NCBI GenBank assembly: GCA_004322325.1 | Contig: SCTP01000002.1 | Coordinates: 1 to 7,661 of the forward strand | Origin: Gammaproteobacteria bacterium | Lineage (GTDB): Bacteria > Pseudomonadota > Gammaproteobacteria > DSM-16500 | Reading direction: 5' to 3' | DNA length: 7,661 nucleotides | Shown: in pieces, positions 1 to 5,966 of the stretch | Position numbering within the stretch: the first letter of the stretch is position 1 | Layout of the letters: each line of letters begins with the position of its first letter | Notes under the pieces: model-generated | What the model was told of the DNA's origin: nothing | Databases searched by the model: none | What the model saw: only the letters and a program-made list of their open reading frames with translations | Program-made: the position numbers and the translations under genes

Positions 1-692
1 AAAACTGTTTTACCACAGAAAATCGCCTGGGGAACTCTATTCTCAAAATTAAGGTAATCTTCATTATGAAGATTAATCACATAGCGGCTTCGCTTAACAA
101 TACTTCTTGCGTCCTCCCCCACCATACCATGAGCAATATGAACCAATTTATATTTCATTTTGAGCGGCATCAAGAAATGCTCACGTCGCTCGGTACTGCG
201 TCCTAAAAAACAAAAATCAAAATCTTCTGTATTATTTTCCGGATAAAACAGCACTTTACTGACTGGCAAAGGGTGTACAATAAGCTTATCAAAGTTTTCC
301 TGACGCAAAAAATTTTCTGATACTTCATCAAAATGAACAATCAAATCCCAATCCAATTCTTTGGATTTTTTTAAATTATTATAACGAACGCACAAGTCTT
401 TATGATTAAAAAAACTTTTTTTTCGAGGAATAGGTTCCGTGGAATAACCGATAGCCCGCACCCCCATTTGTTTTATTTTTAAAAAAGCATCTTTTGCATA
501 AGAAAACCACTCTGGTCTAAACATAATAATTGTATTAATTTTTTTATCTGCGACAATATGAGGGATCTGTTCTAATAAAGAAAAATCAGCAGAATTAATA
601 TGAAATTCCTCATGCCCTAATTGTGCAATAGCATCAAAATAAATATCTCTAAAATATTCAGGCTGGCCGATGAATAAGATTTTTCCTAACAT
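1..692 (-). CDS. CgeB-like glycosyltransferase, 3' end outside the window
   Basis: An open frame of 230 codons begins with ATG at 692-690 and runs off the left edge, so the C-terminus is missing. Its N-terminus, MLGKILFIGQPEYFRDIYFD, has the hydrophobic beta-strand start of a Rossmann-like (GT-B) domain. Around residues 159-170 it reads FDFCFLGRSTERR, and at 204-229 VINLHNEDYLNFENRVPQAI followed by FCGKT. These resemble the linker and the start of the C-terminal domain in CgeB-type/GT1-like glycosyltransferases (Glyco_trans_1_2 type), where a conserved Asn/Arg stretch contacts the donor nucleotide. A cytoplasmic enzyme adding a sugar to a glycan is inferred; donor and acceptor cannot be read. 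An in-frame TAA at 716-714 limits the start; ATG is preferred over an upstream TTG (707-705). It is transcribed away from the operon on the right. An A8-G-T7 stretch lies inside it (minus strand, 423-408). Family fairly sure, exact role unknown. Confidence 0.7.
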   Translation of the reverse strand, partial: MLGKILFIGQPEYFRDIYFDAIAQLGHEEFHINSADFSLLEQIPHIVADKKINTIIMFRPEWFSYAKDAFLKIKQMGVRAIGYSTEPIPRKKSFFNHKDLCVRYNNLKKSKELDWDLIVHFDEVSENFLRQENFDKLIVHPLPVSKVLFYPENNTEDFDFCFLGRSTERREHFLMPLKMKYKLVHIAHGMVGEDARSIVKRSRYVINLHNEDYLNFENRVPQAIFCGKTV

Positions 693-716
693 GATTAAAC
701 GTCTCAATATTTCTTA

Positions 717-722
717 ATTATA
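717..722 (-). promoter_or_regulatory. possible leftward -10 box for the glycosyltransferase
   Basis: The minus strand reads TATAAT here, a perfect sigma70 -10 hexamer. Transcription would begin near 710 and leave a leader of roughly 18 nt. No good -35 hexamer is found at 16-18 bp spacing, and the region is AT-rich, so a chance match is quite possible. Confidence 0.3.
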
Positions 723-776
723 ATTTAATACTACCTGAGTTAAGCACAACACAAGGAAATGCCAATGTGTATTAAT

Positions 777-808
777 ACCATAAATTTCTCTGTTAATAAA
801 GTTATGGT
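777..808. repeat. inverted repeat, 7-bp arms
   Basis: ACCATAA (777-783) is matched by its reverse complement TTATGGT (802-808), with an 18-nt AT-rich spacer. It has no T-run, so it is not a terminator in either direction. A protein-binding operator is possible, but chance is not excluded in such AT-rich DNA. Confidence 0.4.
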
Positions 809-811
809 TAT

Positions 812-829
812 ACCGTATTATTTTACGGT
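812..829. repeat. inverted repeat / short hairpin, 6-bp arms
   Basis: ACCGTA (812-817) and TACGGT (824-829) form a compact 6-bp stem with a 6-nt loop (TTATTT). Only two Ts follow the stem on the plus strand, too few for a convincing intrinsic terminator. It lies upstream of the predicted rightward promoter, so an operator or an attenuating hairpin for a more distal start are both possible. Confidence 0.45.
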
Positions 830-858
830 TTGGCGGGTGGCTCCAGAATGAAGGAATG

Positions 859-886
859 AGGTGTACATGTATCTGGCTGCACACCT
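859..886. repeat. inverted repeat spanning the promoter spacer
   Basis: AGGTGT (859-864) and ACACCT (881-886) are perfect 6-bp arms separated by 16 nt. The left arm overlaps the proposed -35 element and the right arm ends on the first base of the TATAAT at 886-891. This placement is typical of a repressor or activator site that controls access to the promoter. Binding is inferred from position and symmetry only. Confidence 0.45.
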
Positions 887-891
887 ATAAT
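862..891 (+). promoter_or_regulatory. sigma70-like promoter of the gmhA-rmlD operon
   Basis: A perfect TATAAT -10 box lies at 886-891. TGTACA at 862-867 matches four of six positions of the TTGACA -35 box, with an 18-bp spacer. Transcription would start near 898, giving a leader of about 29 nt before the gmhA ATG at 927, with a GAGGA ribosome-binding site at 910-914. It is the best rightward promoter in the intergenic region. The inverted repeat at 859-886 overlaps it. Confidence 0.55.
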
Positions 892-926
892 AACTCTACG
901 ATTTAACACGAGGAACAGCTTTATTT

Positions 927-1490
927 ATGAGTTTTTCACTTGCTTTACAAAAACATATCGAGGTTTTCGAAAAATTACATCATCAACTAGGTGAGATCGA
1001 AACCATAGCAAATGTCTTATTAAACATACTAAAGAAAAACGGTAAAATACTGTTAATTGGGAATGGCGGCAGTGCTGCAGATGCTCAACACATAGCGGCA
1101 GAACTCATCGGTCGCTTTAAACTGGAAAGAGCGGCTATTCCTGCCATCGCTCTCACCACGGATACGTCTATTCTCACCTGCTTAAGCAATGATTATGATT
1201 ACGCTTACGTATTCGCACGACAATTAGAAGCTTTATGCCGTCCGGAAGACGCTATCATCGCGCTTTCCACTTCTGGAAATAGTACCAATATATTAAACGG
1301 CGTCCAAACAGCTAAAAAAATCGGCGCAGTATGTGTCGCCTTAACCGGCGAAAGCGGTGGTAAACTCGCGGAACACGCTGATTTTTGCATTAAAATTGCC
1401 TCGAACGATACCGCCCGCATTCAAGAAGCCCATATTTTCGTTGGGCATATCATTTGCGAATATATAGAACAAACCTTATCGGCGCGCTAA
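927..1490 (+). CDS. gmhA: D-sedoheptulose-7-phosphate isomerase (phosphoheptose isomerase)
   Basis: This 187-residue SIS-domain protein matches GmhA in length (about 190) and motifs. GmhA converts D-sedoheptulose 7-phosphate to D-glycero-D-manno-heptose 7-phosphate, the first step of ADP- or GDP-heptose synthesis in the cytoplasm. The phosphate-binding segment IGNGGSAADAQHIAAEL lies at residues 44-60 and a second SIS loop, STSGNSTNI, at 114-122. His55, Glu59, Gln166 and His174 fall exactly where the E. coli zinc/catalytic set (His61, Glu65, Gln172, His180) is expected after a constant six-residue offset, so the active site looks complete. The ATG is supported by GAGGA at 910-914. It is the first gene of the rightward operon, and hddC begins 9 nt after its stop. 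Together these suggest a heptose destined for O-antigen or capsule rather than, or in addition to, the LPS inner core. Confidence 0.93.
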   Translation: MSFSLALQKHIEVFEKLHHQLGEIETIANVLLNILKKNGKILLIGNGGSAADAQHIAAELIGRFKLERAAIPAIALTTDTSILTCLSNDYDYAYVFARQLEALCRPEDAIIALSTSGNSTNILNGVQTAKKIGAVCVALTGESGGKLAEHADFCIKIASNDTARIQEAHIFVGHIICEYIEQTLSAR

Positions 1491-1499
1491 ACTGATTTC

Positions 1500-2189
1500 A
1501 TGACAACAACAGCTGCAATCTTAGTAGGTGGTAAAGGAACGCGCTTACAGTCGGTAATAAGCGATGTGCCTAAATCATTAGCTCCAATTGCGGGCGAGCC
1601 TTTTCTCTATTTACTATTACGTCATCTAAAATCCGCAGGAATTCAACGGGTTATTTTATTAACAGGATATATGCACGATAAAATCCAAGCTGCCTGCGGT
1701 GATGGCTCATTATTCGGCTTAGATATTATTTATTCACAAGAACCCACCCCCCTAGGCACCGGCGGTGCTCTTTGGCATGGCCGTTCTTATCTCAGCTCAC
1801 AGAACAGTTTTTTGTTACTGAATGGTGATTCATACATCGATAACCCTTTAACGGAGTTTATTCAACAACCCTTAGAAAAAGACGCAATAGGGATAATTGG
1901 AGCCATTCGCAGTGAAGAATATGAACGCTATGGCTCCTTACTTATCGATAAAGATCAATTCATTACTGGCTTTTTCGAGAAAAGCCAAAAAAATACGGGG
2001 CTCGTGAATGCTGGTATTTACAAATTCAGCTCTAAGCTACTTGAAATGATTAATGGGCCCTCTTCATTAGAATATGACGTCTTCCCTTACTTGATTAACC
2101 ACGGCCATTTATTAGCAGCTCATCTCTTAGAAGGGAAATTCACTGATATTGGCACACCCGAGAGTTATCTGGCATTTAATCCCCCATAA
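1500..2189 (+). CDS. hddC: HddC-like sugar-1-phosphate nucleotidyltransferase (probable heptose-1-P guanylyltransferase)
   Basis: A 229-residue nucleotidyltransferase of the GT-A-like NTP_transferase fold, close to the usual HddC length (about 230). It has the signature GGKGTRL at 10-16, VPKSLAPIAG at 23-32 with the conserved Lys25, PLGTGGAL at 84-91, LNGDSY at 107-112 with metal-binding Asp110, VNAGIY at 169-174 and DIGTPESY at 216-223 with the second metal ligand Asp216. HddC transfers GMP from GTP to D-glycero-alpha-D-manno-heptose 1-phosphate. The nucleotide cannot be fixed from motifs alone; the neighbour gmhA supports heptose as substrate. No clear Shine-Dalgarno lies in the 9-nt gap after gmhA, so translation probably depends on re-initiation. 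The matching kinase (HddA) and phosphatase (GmhB) are not in the window. A related mannose- or glucose-1-P nucleotidyltransferase remains the alternative. Confidence 0.8.
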   Translation: MTTTAAILVGGKGTRLQSVISDVPKSLAPIAGEPFLYLLLRHLKSAGIQRVILLTGYMHDKIQAACGDGSLFGLDIIYSQEPTPLGTGGALWHGRSYLSSQNSFLLLNGDSYIDNPLTEFIQQPLEKDAIGIIGAIRSEEYERYGSLLIDKDQFITGFFEKSQKNTGLVNAGIYKFSSKLLEMINGPSSLEYDVFPYLINHGHLLAAHLLEGKFTDIGTPESYLAFNPP

Positions 2190-2190
2190 A

Positions 2191-2199
2191 TGATACAAT
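2191..2199 (+). promoter_or_regulatory. possible extended -10 promoter ahead of rmlA
   Basis: TGATACAAT fits the extended -10 pattern TGnTAnAAT, with five of six bases of the core hexamer. It sits just after the hddC stop, in the largest gap (52 nt) of the operon. No good -35 box is seen, which extended -10 promoters can tolerate. It could allow rmlA and the downstream genes to be transcribed separately. Confidence 0.35.
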
Positions 2200-2226
2200 C
2201 GCCGGCTGCTGCGCGACTTTGTGAGT

Positions 2227-2231
2227 GGGGA
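2227..2231 (+). promoter_or_regulatory. ribosome-binding site that fixes the rmlA start
   Basis: GGGGA ends 10 nt before ATG 2242. It lies inside the longer frame that would start at GTG 2221, and so argues for the ATG. Confidence 0.6.
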
Positions 2232-2241
2232 AAATACAACT

Positions 2242-3159
2242 ATGAAGAAAACAAAAGGCATCATTCTAGCAGGTGGGTCCGGGACACGATTATACCCTGT
2301 CACCAAACATATCAATAAACACCTCCTGCCTATCTACGATAAACCCATGATTTATTACCCCCTCTCGACTCTCATGATGGCGGGCATTCGTGACATCCTC
2401 CTCATTTCCACCCCCCAAGATGCTGAAACCTATCAAGCCTTGCTAGGCGATGGCTCTCATCTCGGCATCCAGATTAGCTACGCTGAACAGCCCCGCCCGG
2501 AAGGCCTTGCCCAAGCACTCATCATTGGCGAATCCTTCATCGGCCAAGACGATGTCTGCCTCATTCTCGGCGATAACGTCTTCTACGGCCAAGACCTCAT
2601 TCGCCAGCTCGAAAGTGCCAAGCAAAAGCTTCCCGGTGCCGTCGTTTTTGCCTACTACGTCGATCAGCCCGAACGCTATGGCGTGATCGCCTTTGATAAA
2701 AATAATCACGTCACCGATATCGTCGAAAAACCAGCCCAGCCGCCTTCTCATTACGCGGTCACGGGGCTTTATTTCTACGACCACCGCGCCGTGGAATATG
2801 CTAAATCCCTAAAACCCTCTGCTCGCGGTGAACTTGAAATCACCGATTTAAACCGTATTTTCCTCCAACAAGGCGAATTATCGGTGGAATTACTCGGCCG
2901 TGGCTATGCGTGGCTCGATACCGGCACGTGTCATTCCTTGATGGAAGCCTCTCAATTTGTTGCGCTGCTTGAAACACGACAAGGTTTAAAAATCGCCTGC
3001 CCCGAAGAAGTGGCTTGGCGCAAAGGCTATATTTCCACCGAACAGTTAGCCAAACTGGCTGAACCCCTGAAAAAAAGTGGTTATGGTCAATATTTACTCA
3101 ACATGATAGAAAACGTAATGGAAGAACCCTATTTAGGTACAACGGAATTGACAGCATGA
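2242..3159 (+). CDS. rmlA: glucose-1-phosphate thymidylyltransferase
   Basis: RmlA (RfbA) joins dTTP and glucose 1-phosphate to give dTDP-glucose, the first step to dTDP-L-rhamnose and other dTDP-deoxysugars. The 305-residue product is slightly longer than typical RmlA (about 290-300). It opens with [17 protein letters not shown] (residues 5-21), the nucleotide-binding signature. [18 protein letters not shown] follows at 28-45, [10 protein letters not shown] at 107-116 with metal-binding Asp111, ERYGVIAFD at 144-152, VEKP at 161-164 and WLDTGT at 224-229 with Asp226. ATG 2242 is chosen over GTG 2221 because family members begin a few residues before this signature and a GGGGA site precedes it. 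Its stop overlaps the lhgO start (ATGA). Base composition is odd: much of the gene is C-rich, about 55% GC at 2401-2700 by hand count, unlike its AT-rich neighbours, which hints at a different origin. Confidence 0.95.
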   Translation: MKKTKGIILAGGSGTRLYPVTKHINKHLLPIYDKPMIYYPLSTLMMAGIRDILLISTPQDAETYQALLGDGSHLGIQISYAEQPRPEGLAQALIIGESFIGQDDVCLILGDNVFYGQDLIRQLESAKQKLPGAVVFAYYVDQPERYGVIAFDKNNHVTDIVEKPAQPPSHYAVTGLYFYDHRAVEYAKSLKPSARGELEITDLNRIFLQQGELSVELLGRGYAWLDTGTCHSLMEASQFVALLETRQGLKIACPEEVAWRKGYISTEQLAKLAEPLKKSGYGQYLLNMIENVMEEPYLGTTELTA

Positions 3160-4352
3160 CCACAACAACTGAATTTTTAATCGTCGGCGGCGGTATTGTT
3201 TCACTCACATTAGCAAAAGAGTTATTAGCGCAAGGTGCAGACCATATCACTATTTTGGAAAAAGAAAGCGAATTAGGTGTACACGCCTCCGGCCGCAATA
3301 GCGGCGTGTTGCACGCAGGCATTTACTATCCACCGGAAACCTTAAAAGCGCAGCTATGTTTAAAAGGTAATTTGATGTTACAAGATTATTGCCGTGAGAA
3401 AAATTTGCCACTCGGCAATGTCGGCAAGGTGATCGTGGCGCGCAACCAGGACGAGTTGCCAATGTTAGAAAACTTATATCATCGTGCCATCCAAAATGGC
3501 GCCAAAGTCGACTTAATTGATGAGCAGCAACTCGCAAACATCGAACCGCATGCCAAAACTTGCCAAAAAGCACTTTATTCTCACTATACGGCGATTGTTA
3601 ACAATAAAATGATCCTCGAATCACTTTATCAAGACTTGAAACAAAGCGGTAAAGTCACTCTTCAATTCAATACCGCTTTTATTAAACCTAAAGATAGTTA
3701 CACTGCCGTCACTACAAATGGTGATATTCGCTTTAAAAAGCTTATTAATGCTGCCGGTGCGTATGCAGATAAAGTCGCGCATGCTTTTGAGACGGGAAAA
3801 TCTTATTACCTCATTCCTTTCAAAGGAATTTATAAAAAATTAACTAAAGAACAATCTCATTTAGTGAATGGCAATATTTACCCTGTCCCTGACTTGCGTA
3901 ACCCCTTCTTAGGTGTCCACTTTACTCGCAATTTACAAGGTGATGTCTATATCGGCCCCACGGCTATCCCCGCTTTTGGTCGCGAAAACTATGGTAAGTT
4001 GCAAGGTATCGATGCAGAAGCAGCGAAAATTATTACCCATCAAATCGCCATGTTCTTCACGAATGAAAAATTCCGCAGTGTGGCATTAGAAGAACCGAAA
4101 AAATATATTTTCTCTTATTTCTTTAACGATGCGAAAAAACTCGTCAAAGAATTAAAAAAAGAATGGATTGTCCCTACCGGGAAAGTAGGCATCAGACCGC
4201 AATTAATTGATGTGAAAGAAAAAGAATTATTAATGGACTTTTTAGTATTAAAAGACAATCATGTTTTGCATATTTTAAACGCCATTTCACCCGCTTTTAC
4301 CAGTTCCATGGCGTTTGCAAAATACGTTGTGAATAATTATCTAATGAATTAA
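3156..4352 (+). CDS. lhgO: LhgO-like FAD-dependent L-2-hydroxyglutarate oxidase
   Basis: A 398-residue DAO-superfamily flavoprotein, similar along its whole length to E. coli LhgO (YgaF), which oxidises L-2-hydroxyglutarate to 2-oxoglutarate. The FAD Rossmann strand reads [12 protein letters not shown] (7-18), with Glu35 at the expected ribose-binding position. The LhgO hallmark [16 protein letters not shown] spans 43-58 (E. coli has HQTGHNSGVIHAGVYY). Further matches are [24 protein letters not shown], the [16 protein letters not shown] stretch and, near the C-terminus, GIRPQ and [11 protein letters not shown]. One oddity is Ser16 where the third glycine of GxGxxG is usual. The start overlaps the rmlA stop (ATGA). 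Such oxidases normally belong to central metabolism or lysine degradation; here the gene lies in a nucleotide-sugar operon. Either it recycles 2-oxoglutarate for a sugar dehydrogenase, or it has moved to a sugar-derived alpha-hydroxy acid. Family sure, substrate inferred. Confidence 0.85.
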   Translation: MTTTTEFLIVGGGIVSLTLAKELLAQGADHITILEKESELGVHASGRNSGVLHAGIYYPPETLKAQLCLKGNLMLQDYCREKNLPLGNVGKVIVARNQDELPMLENLYHRAIQNGAKVDLIDEQQLANIEPHAKTCQKALYSHYTAIVNNKMILESLYQDLKQSGKVTLQFNTAFIKPKDSYTAVTTNGDIRFKKLINAAGAYADKVAHAFETGKSYYLIPFKGIYKKLTKEQSHLVNGNIYPVPDLRNPFLGVHFTRNLQGDVYIGPTAIPAFGRENYGKLQGIDAEAAKIITHQIAMFFTNEKFRSVALEEPKKYIFSYFFNDAKKLVKELKKEWIVPTGKVGIRPQLIDVKEKELLMDFLVLKDNHVLHILNAISPAFTSSMAFAKYVVNNYLMN

Positions 4353-4363
4353 ACGAGGATGGT

Positions 4364-4918
4364 ATGCCATTTAAATTTACACCACTTGCAATTCCTGAGG
4401 TCATCTTAGTTGAACCTACTTTATTCGGCGATAGCCGTGGTTTTTTTGCTGAAACTTATAAAGCAAACGAATTTAAAGCCAATGGGATTATGCCCGATTT
4501 CGTCCAAGATAATCATTCGAAGTCTAAAGCAGGCGTGTTAAGAGGATTACATTTTCAAAATAATCCCAAAGCACAAGGAAAATTAGTGCGTGTGGTGTCA
4601 GGCAGTGTATTTGATGTCGCTGTCGATATCCGTAAAGGTTCGCCTACTTTTGGAAAATGGGTGAGTGCCGTGTTAAGTGCAGACAATCATCACATGCTTT
4701 GGGTACCACCGGGTTTTGCTCATGGCGTCCTGGTGCTCGAAGATAATACGCATTTGTTATATAAGGTGACTGAATTTTACAGTCCAGAACATGATCGCTC
4801 TGTTCGTTGGGATGATCCAGCTATTGGCATTCAATGGCCGATGAGTCAACCTGAACTCTCAGAGAAAGATCTTAAAGCCCCTTTCTTACATCATGTCGAT
4901 GCCAACTTTGAGGTTTAA
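4364..4918 (+). CDS. rmlC: dTDP-4-dehydrorhamnose 3,5-epimerase
   Basis: RmlC inverts C3 and C5 of dTDP-4-dehydro-6-deoxy-glucose, the third step to dTDP-L-rhamnose. The 184 residues match the family length and the cupin fold. Visible motifs are GDSRGFFAETY (22-32), QDNHSKSKAGVLRGLHFQ (48-65), VFDVAVDIRKGSPTFGKW (82-99), WVPPGFAHG (113-121) and YKVTEFYSPEHDRSVRWDD (133-151). His63 is the expected catalytic base and Tyr133 the expected acid; Lys73, Arg60 and Asp84 also sit at conserved places, so the enzyme looks active. GAGGA at 4355-4359 precedes the ATG by 4 nt, and the gene starts 11 nt after lhgO. Streptose-pathway 3,5-epimerases (StrM type) look alike, so the final sugar need not be rhamnose. 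Confidence 0.95.
   Translation: MPFKFTPLAIPEVILVEPTLFGDSRGFFAETYKANEFKANGIMPDFVQDNHSKSKAGVLRGLHFQNNPKAQGKLVRVVSGSVFDVAVDIRKGSPTFGKWVSAVLSADNHHMLWVPPGFAHGVLVLEDNTHLLYKVTEFYSPEHDRSVRWDDPAIGIQWPMSQPELSEKDLKAPFLHHVDANFEV
4910..4914 (+). promoter_or_regulatory. ribosome-binding site that fixes the SDR start
   Basis: GAGGT lies 8 nt before ATG 4923, overlapping the last codons of rmlC. It favours that start over the in-frame ATG at 4893, which would add ten residues ahead of the nucleotide-binding strand. Confidence 0.65.
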
Positions 4919-4922
4919 TACT

Positions 4923-5966
4923 ATGCAAACAGTACTCGTCACAGGCGCAGGTGGTTATATTGGCAGTGTGTTAGTGCCTAAGTTATTACAACACGGCTAT
5001 CGTGTGAAAGCCGTTGATCGTTTTTTCTTTGGTACGGATAAATTGCCTTCGCACCCGCAATTAGAATTGATTCGTGAAGATTCACGTCATTTAACAGCCG
5101 ACTTATTTGCCAATGCGGATTACGTGATTGATCTCGTCGCCATCTCCAATGATCCAAGCGGCGAATTATTCAGTGAAGCGACCTGGCAAATCAACCATCA
5201 ATCCCGTGCTCAGACGGCGGTAGCGGCGAAAAAAGCGGGCGTAAAACGCTATATTCTGCCTTCTAGCTGCAGTATTTATGGCTTTCAAGATGCGATAGTC
5301 GATGAAACGTCAGCGACCAACCCTCTCACTGTCTATGCCAAAGCCAATGAAAAAGCAGAACAAGATGTATTGCCACTGGCGGATGACTCCTTCATCGTGA
5401 CGGTGATGCGGCAAGCGACGGTGTTTGGTTATAGCCCGCGCATGCGCTTCGATTTAGCGATTAATGGCATGGTCTATGGCGCTTGGAAAAATAAAGTATT
5501 ACCTCTTATGCGTGATGGTAAACAATATCGGCCTATGGTGCATGTTCAAGATACGACTGATGTGATGTTGTTATTGCTAACAGCTGATGCTCATAAAATT
5601 AACCAGCAAATCTTCAATGTGGGTGGTAATGAAAATAATTATCAGCTTGGGCCTTTAGCTGAAATCATAGCTGAAGAAGTCGCGAAACACATTGGCTCAC
5701 CGGTTAAGATTGATTGGTATGGTGACATTGATCATCGCAGCTACCACGTTTGTTTCGATAAAATTACAAAAGTATTAGGATGGCAGCCCAAATGGAATGC
5801 GCAAAAAGGGGCGCAAGAAATTGTGGAAAAACTGGTGAGCGGTGAGTTAGAAAAATCCACCCAAACCATTACCCTGGACTGGTACAAAGAATTAGAAAAA
5901 TGGCGGCGCATTATTCAACAAGTGGAAATGTACGATGGCATACTTGATATCCAACCCATTTTTTAG
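4923..5966 (+). CDS. extended-SDR NAD(P)-dependent sugar epimerase/dehydratase, atypical YxxxN
   Basis: A 347-residue extended short-chain dehydrogenase/reductase that probably acts on a nucleotide sugar in the cytoplasm. MQTVLVTGAGGYIG has the Rossmann GxxGxxG (Gly8, Gly11, Gly14). Asp32 ends strand 2 (AVDR), which favours NAD. LVAISNDPSGE follows at 71-81. The active-site region reads PSSCSIYG (113-120), with Ser115 as the likely catalytic Ser/Thr. The usual YxxxK appears as Y138-A-K-A-N142, so the lysine position holds Asn, although Lys140 and Lys144 are close. MRQATVFGYSPRMRFDLAIN and a PMVHVQDTTD stretch, the substrate-binding part of this class, come later. It is not RmlB, which has Thr-Asp-Glu in place of Ser-Cys-Ser and a standard YxxxK. 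The start was chosen from the ribosome-binding site at 4910-4914; the longer ATG 4893 frame is less likely. The 3' end overlaps the next gene by 32 nt. Substrate unknown; the neighbours suggest a GDP-heptose or dTDP-deoxysugar intermediate. Confidence 0.8.
   Translation: MQTVLVTGAGGYIGSVLVPKLLQHGYRVKAVDRFFFGTDKLPSHPQLELIREDSRHLTADLFANADYVIDLVAISNDPSGELFSEATWQINHQSRAQTAVAAKKAGVKRYILPSSCSIYGFQDAIVDETSATNPLTVYAKANEKAEQDVLPLADDSFIVTVMRQATVFGYSPRMRFDLAINGMVYGAWKNKVLPLMRDGKQYRPMVHVQDTTDVMLLLLTADAHKINQQIFNVGGNENNYQLGPLAEIIAEEVAKHIGSPVKIDWYGDIDHRSYHVCFDKITKVLGWQPKWNAQKGAQEIVEKLVSGELEKSTQTITLDWYKELEKWRRIIQQVEMYDGILDIQPIF

Larger units (their letters stand above)
693..926. other. divergent intergenic region
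   Basis: This 234-nt AT-rich stretch separates the leftward glycosyltransferase from the rightward operon. I find no convincing coding frame in it. It holds three perfect inverted repeats (777-808, 812-829, 859-886), a strong rightward -10 box (886-891) and a possible leftward -10 box (717-722). It is therefore the likely control region for both transcription units. Confidence 0.7.

Noticed and set aside
812..829. Intrinsic terminator at the ACCGTA/TACGGT hairpin
   Set aside because: The stem is only 6 bp and no T-run follows on either strand.
832..841. GGCGGGTGGC resembling the RfaH ops element (GGCGGTAGC) used in polysaccharide operons
   Set aside because: It needs one inserted base and one mismatch, and it lies upstream of the predicted transcription start, so it would not be transcribed from that promoter.
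1205..1420. Minus-strand open frame opposite gmhA
   Set aside because: It is opposite conserved active-site coding of gmhA and its translation shows no recognisable motif.
2221..2241. GTG start adding seven residues to RmlA
   Set aside because: The GGGGA site lies inside this extension, and RmlA homologues start just before the KGIILAGG segment, as ATG 2242 does.
2443..2784. Minus-strand open frame of 113 codons opposite rmlA
   Set aside because: It lies wholly inside a well-supported rmlA, is explained by the C-rich third positions there, and resembles no family I know.
3250..3573. Minus-strand open frame of 107 codons opposite lhgO
   Set aside because: It covers the conserved FAD-binding region of lhgO and has no ribosome site or family signature.
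4893..4922. ATG 4893 as start of the SDR
   Set aside because: It would add ten residues before the Rossmann strand, with the clear GAGGT site positioned for ATG 4923.
4923..5966. Naming the SDR as rmlB to complete the rhamnose set
   Set aside because: It lacks the Thr-Asp-Glu dehydratase motif (Ser-Cys-Ser instead) and the YxxxK lysine.
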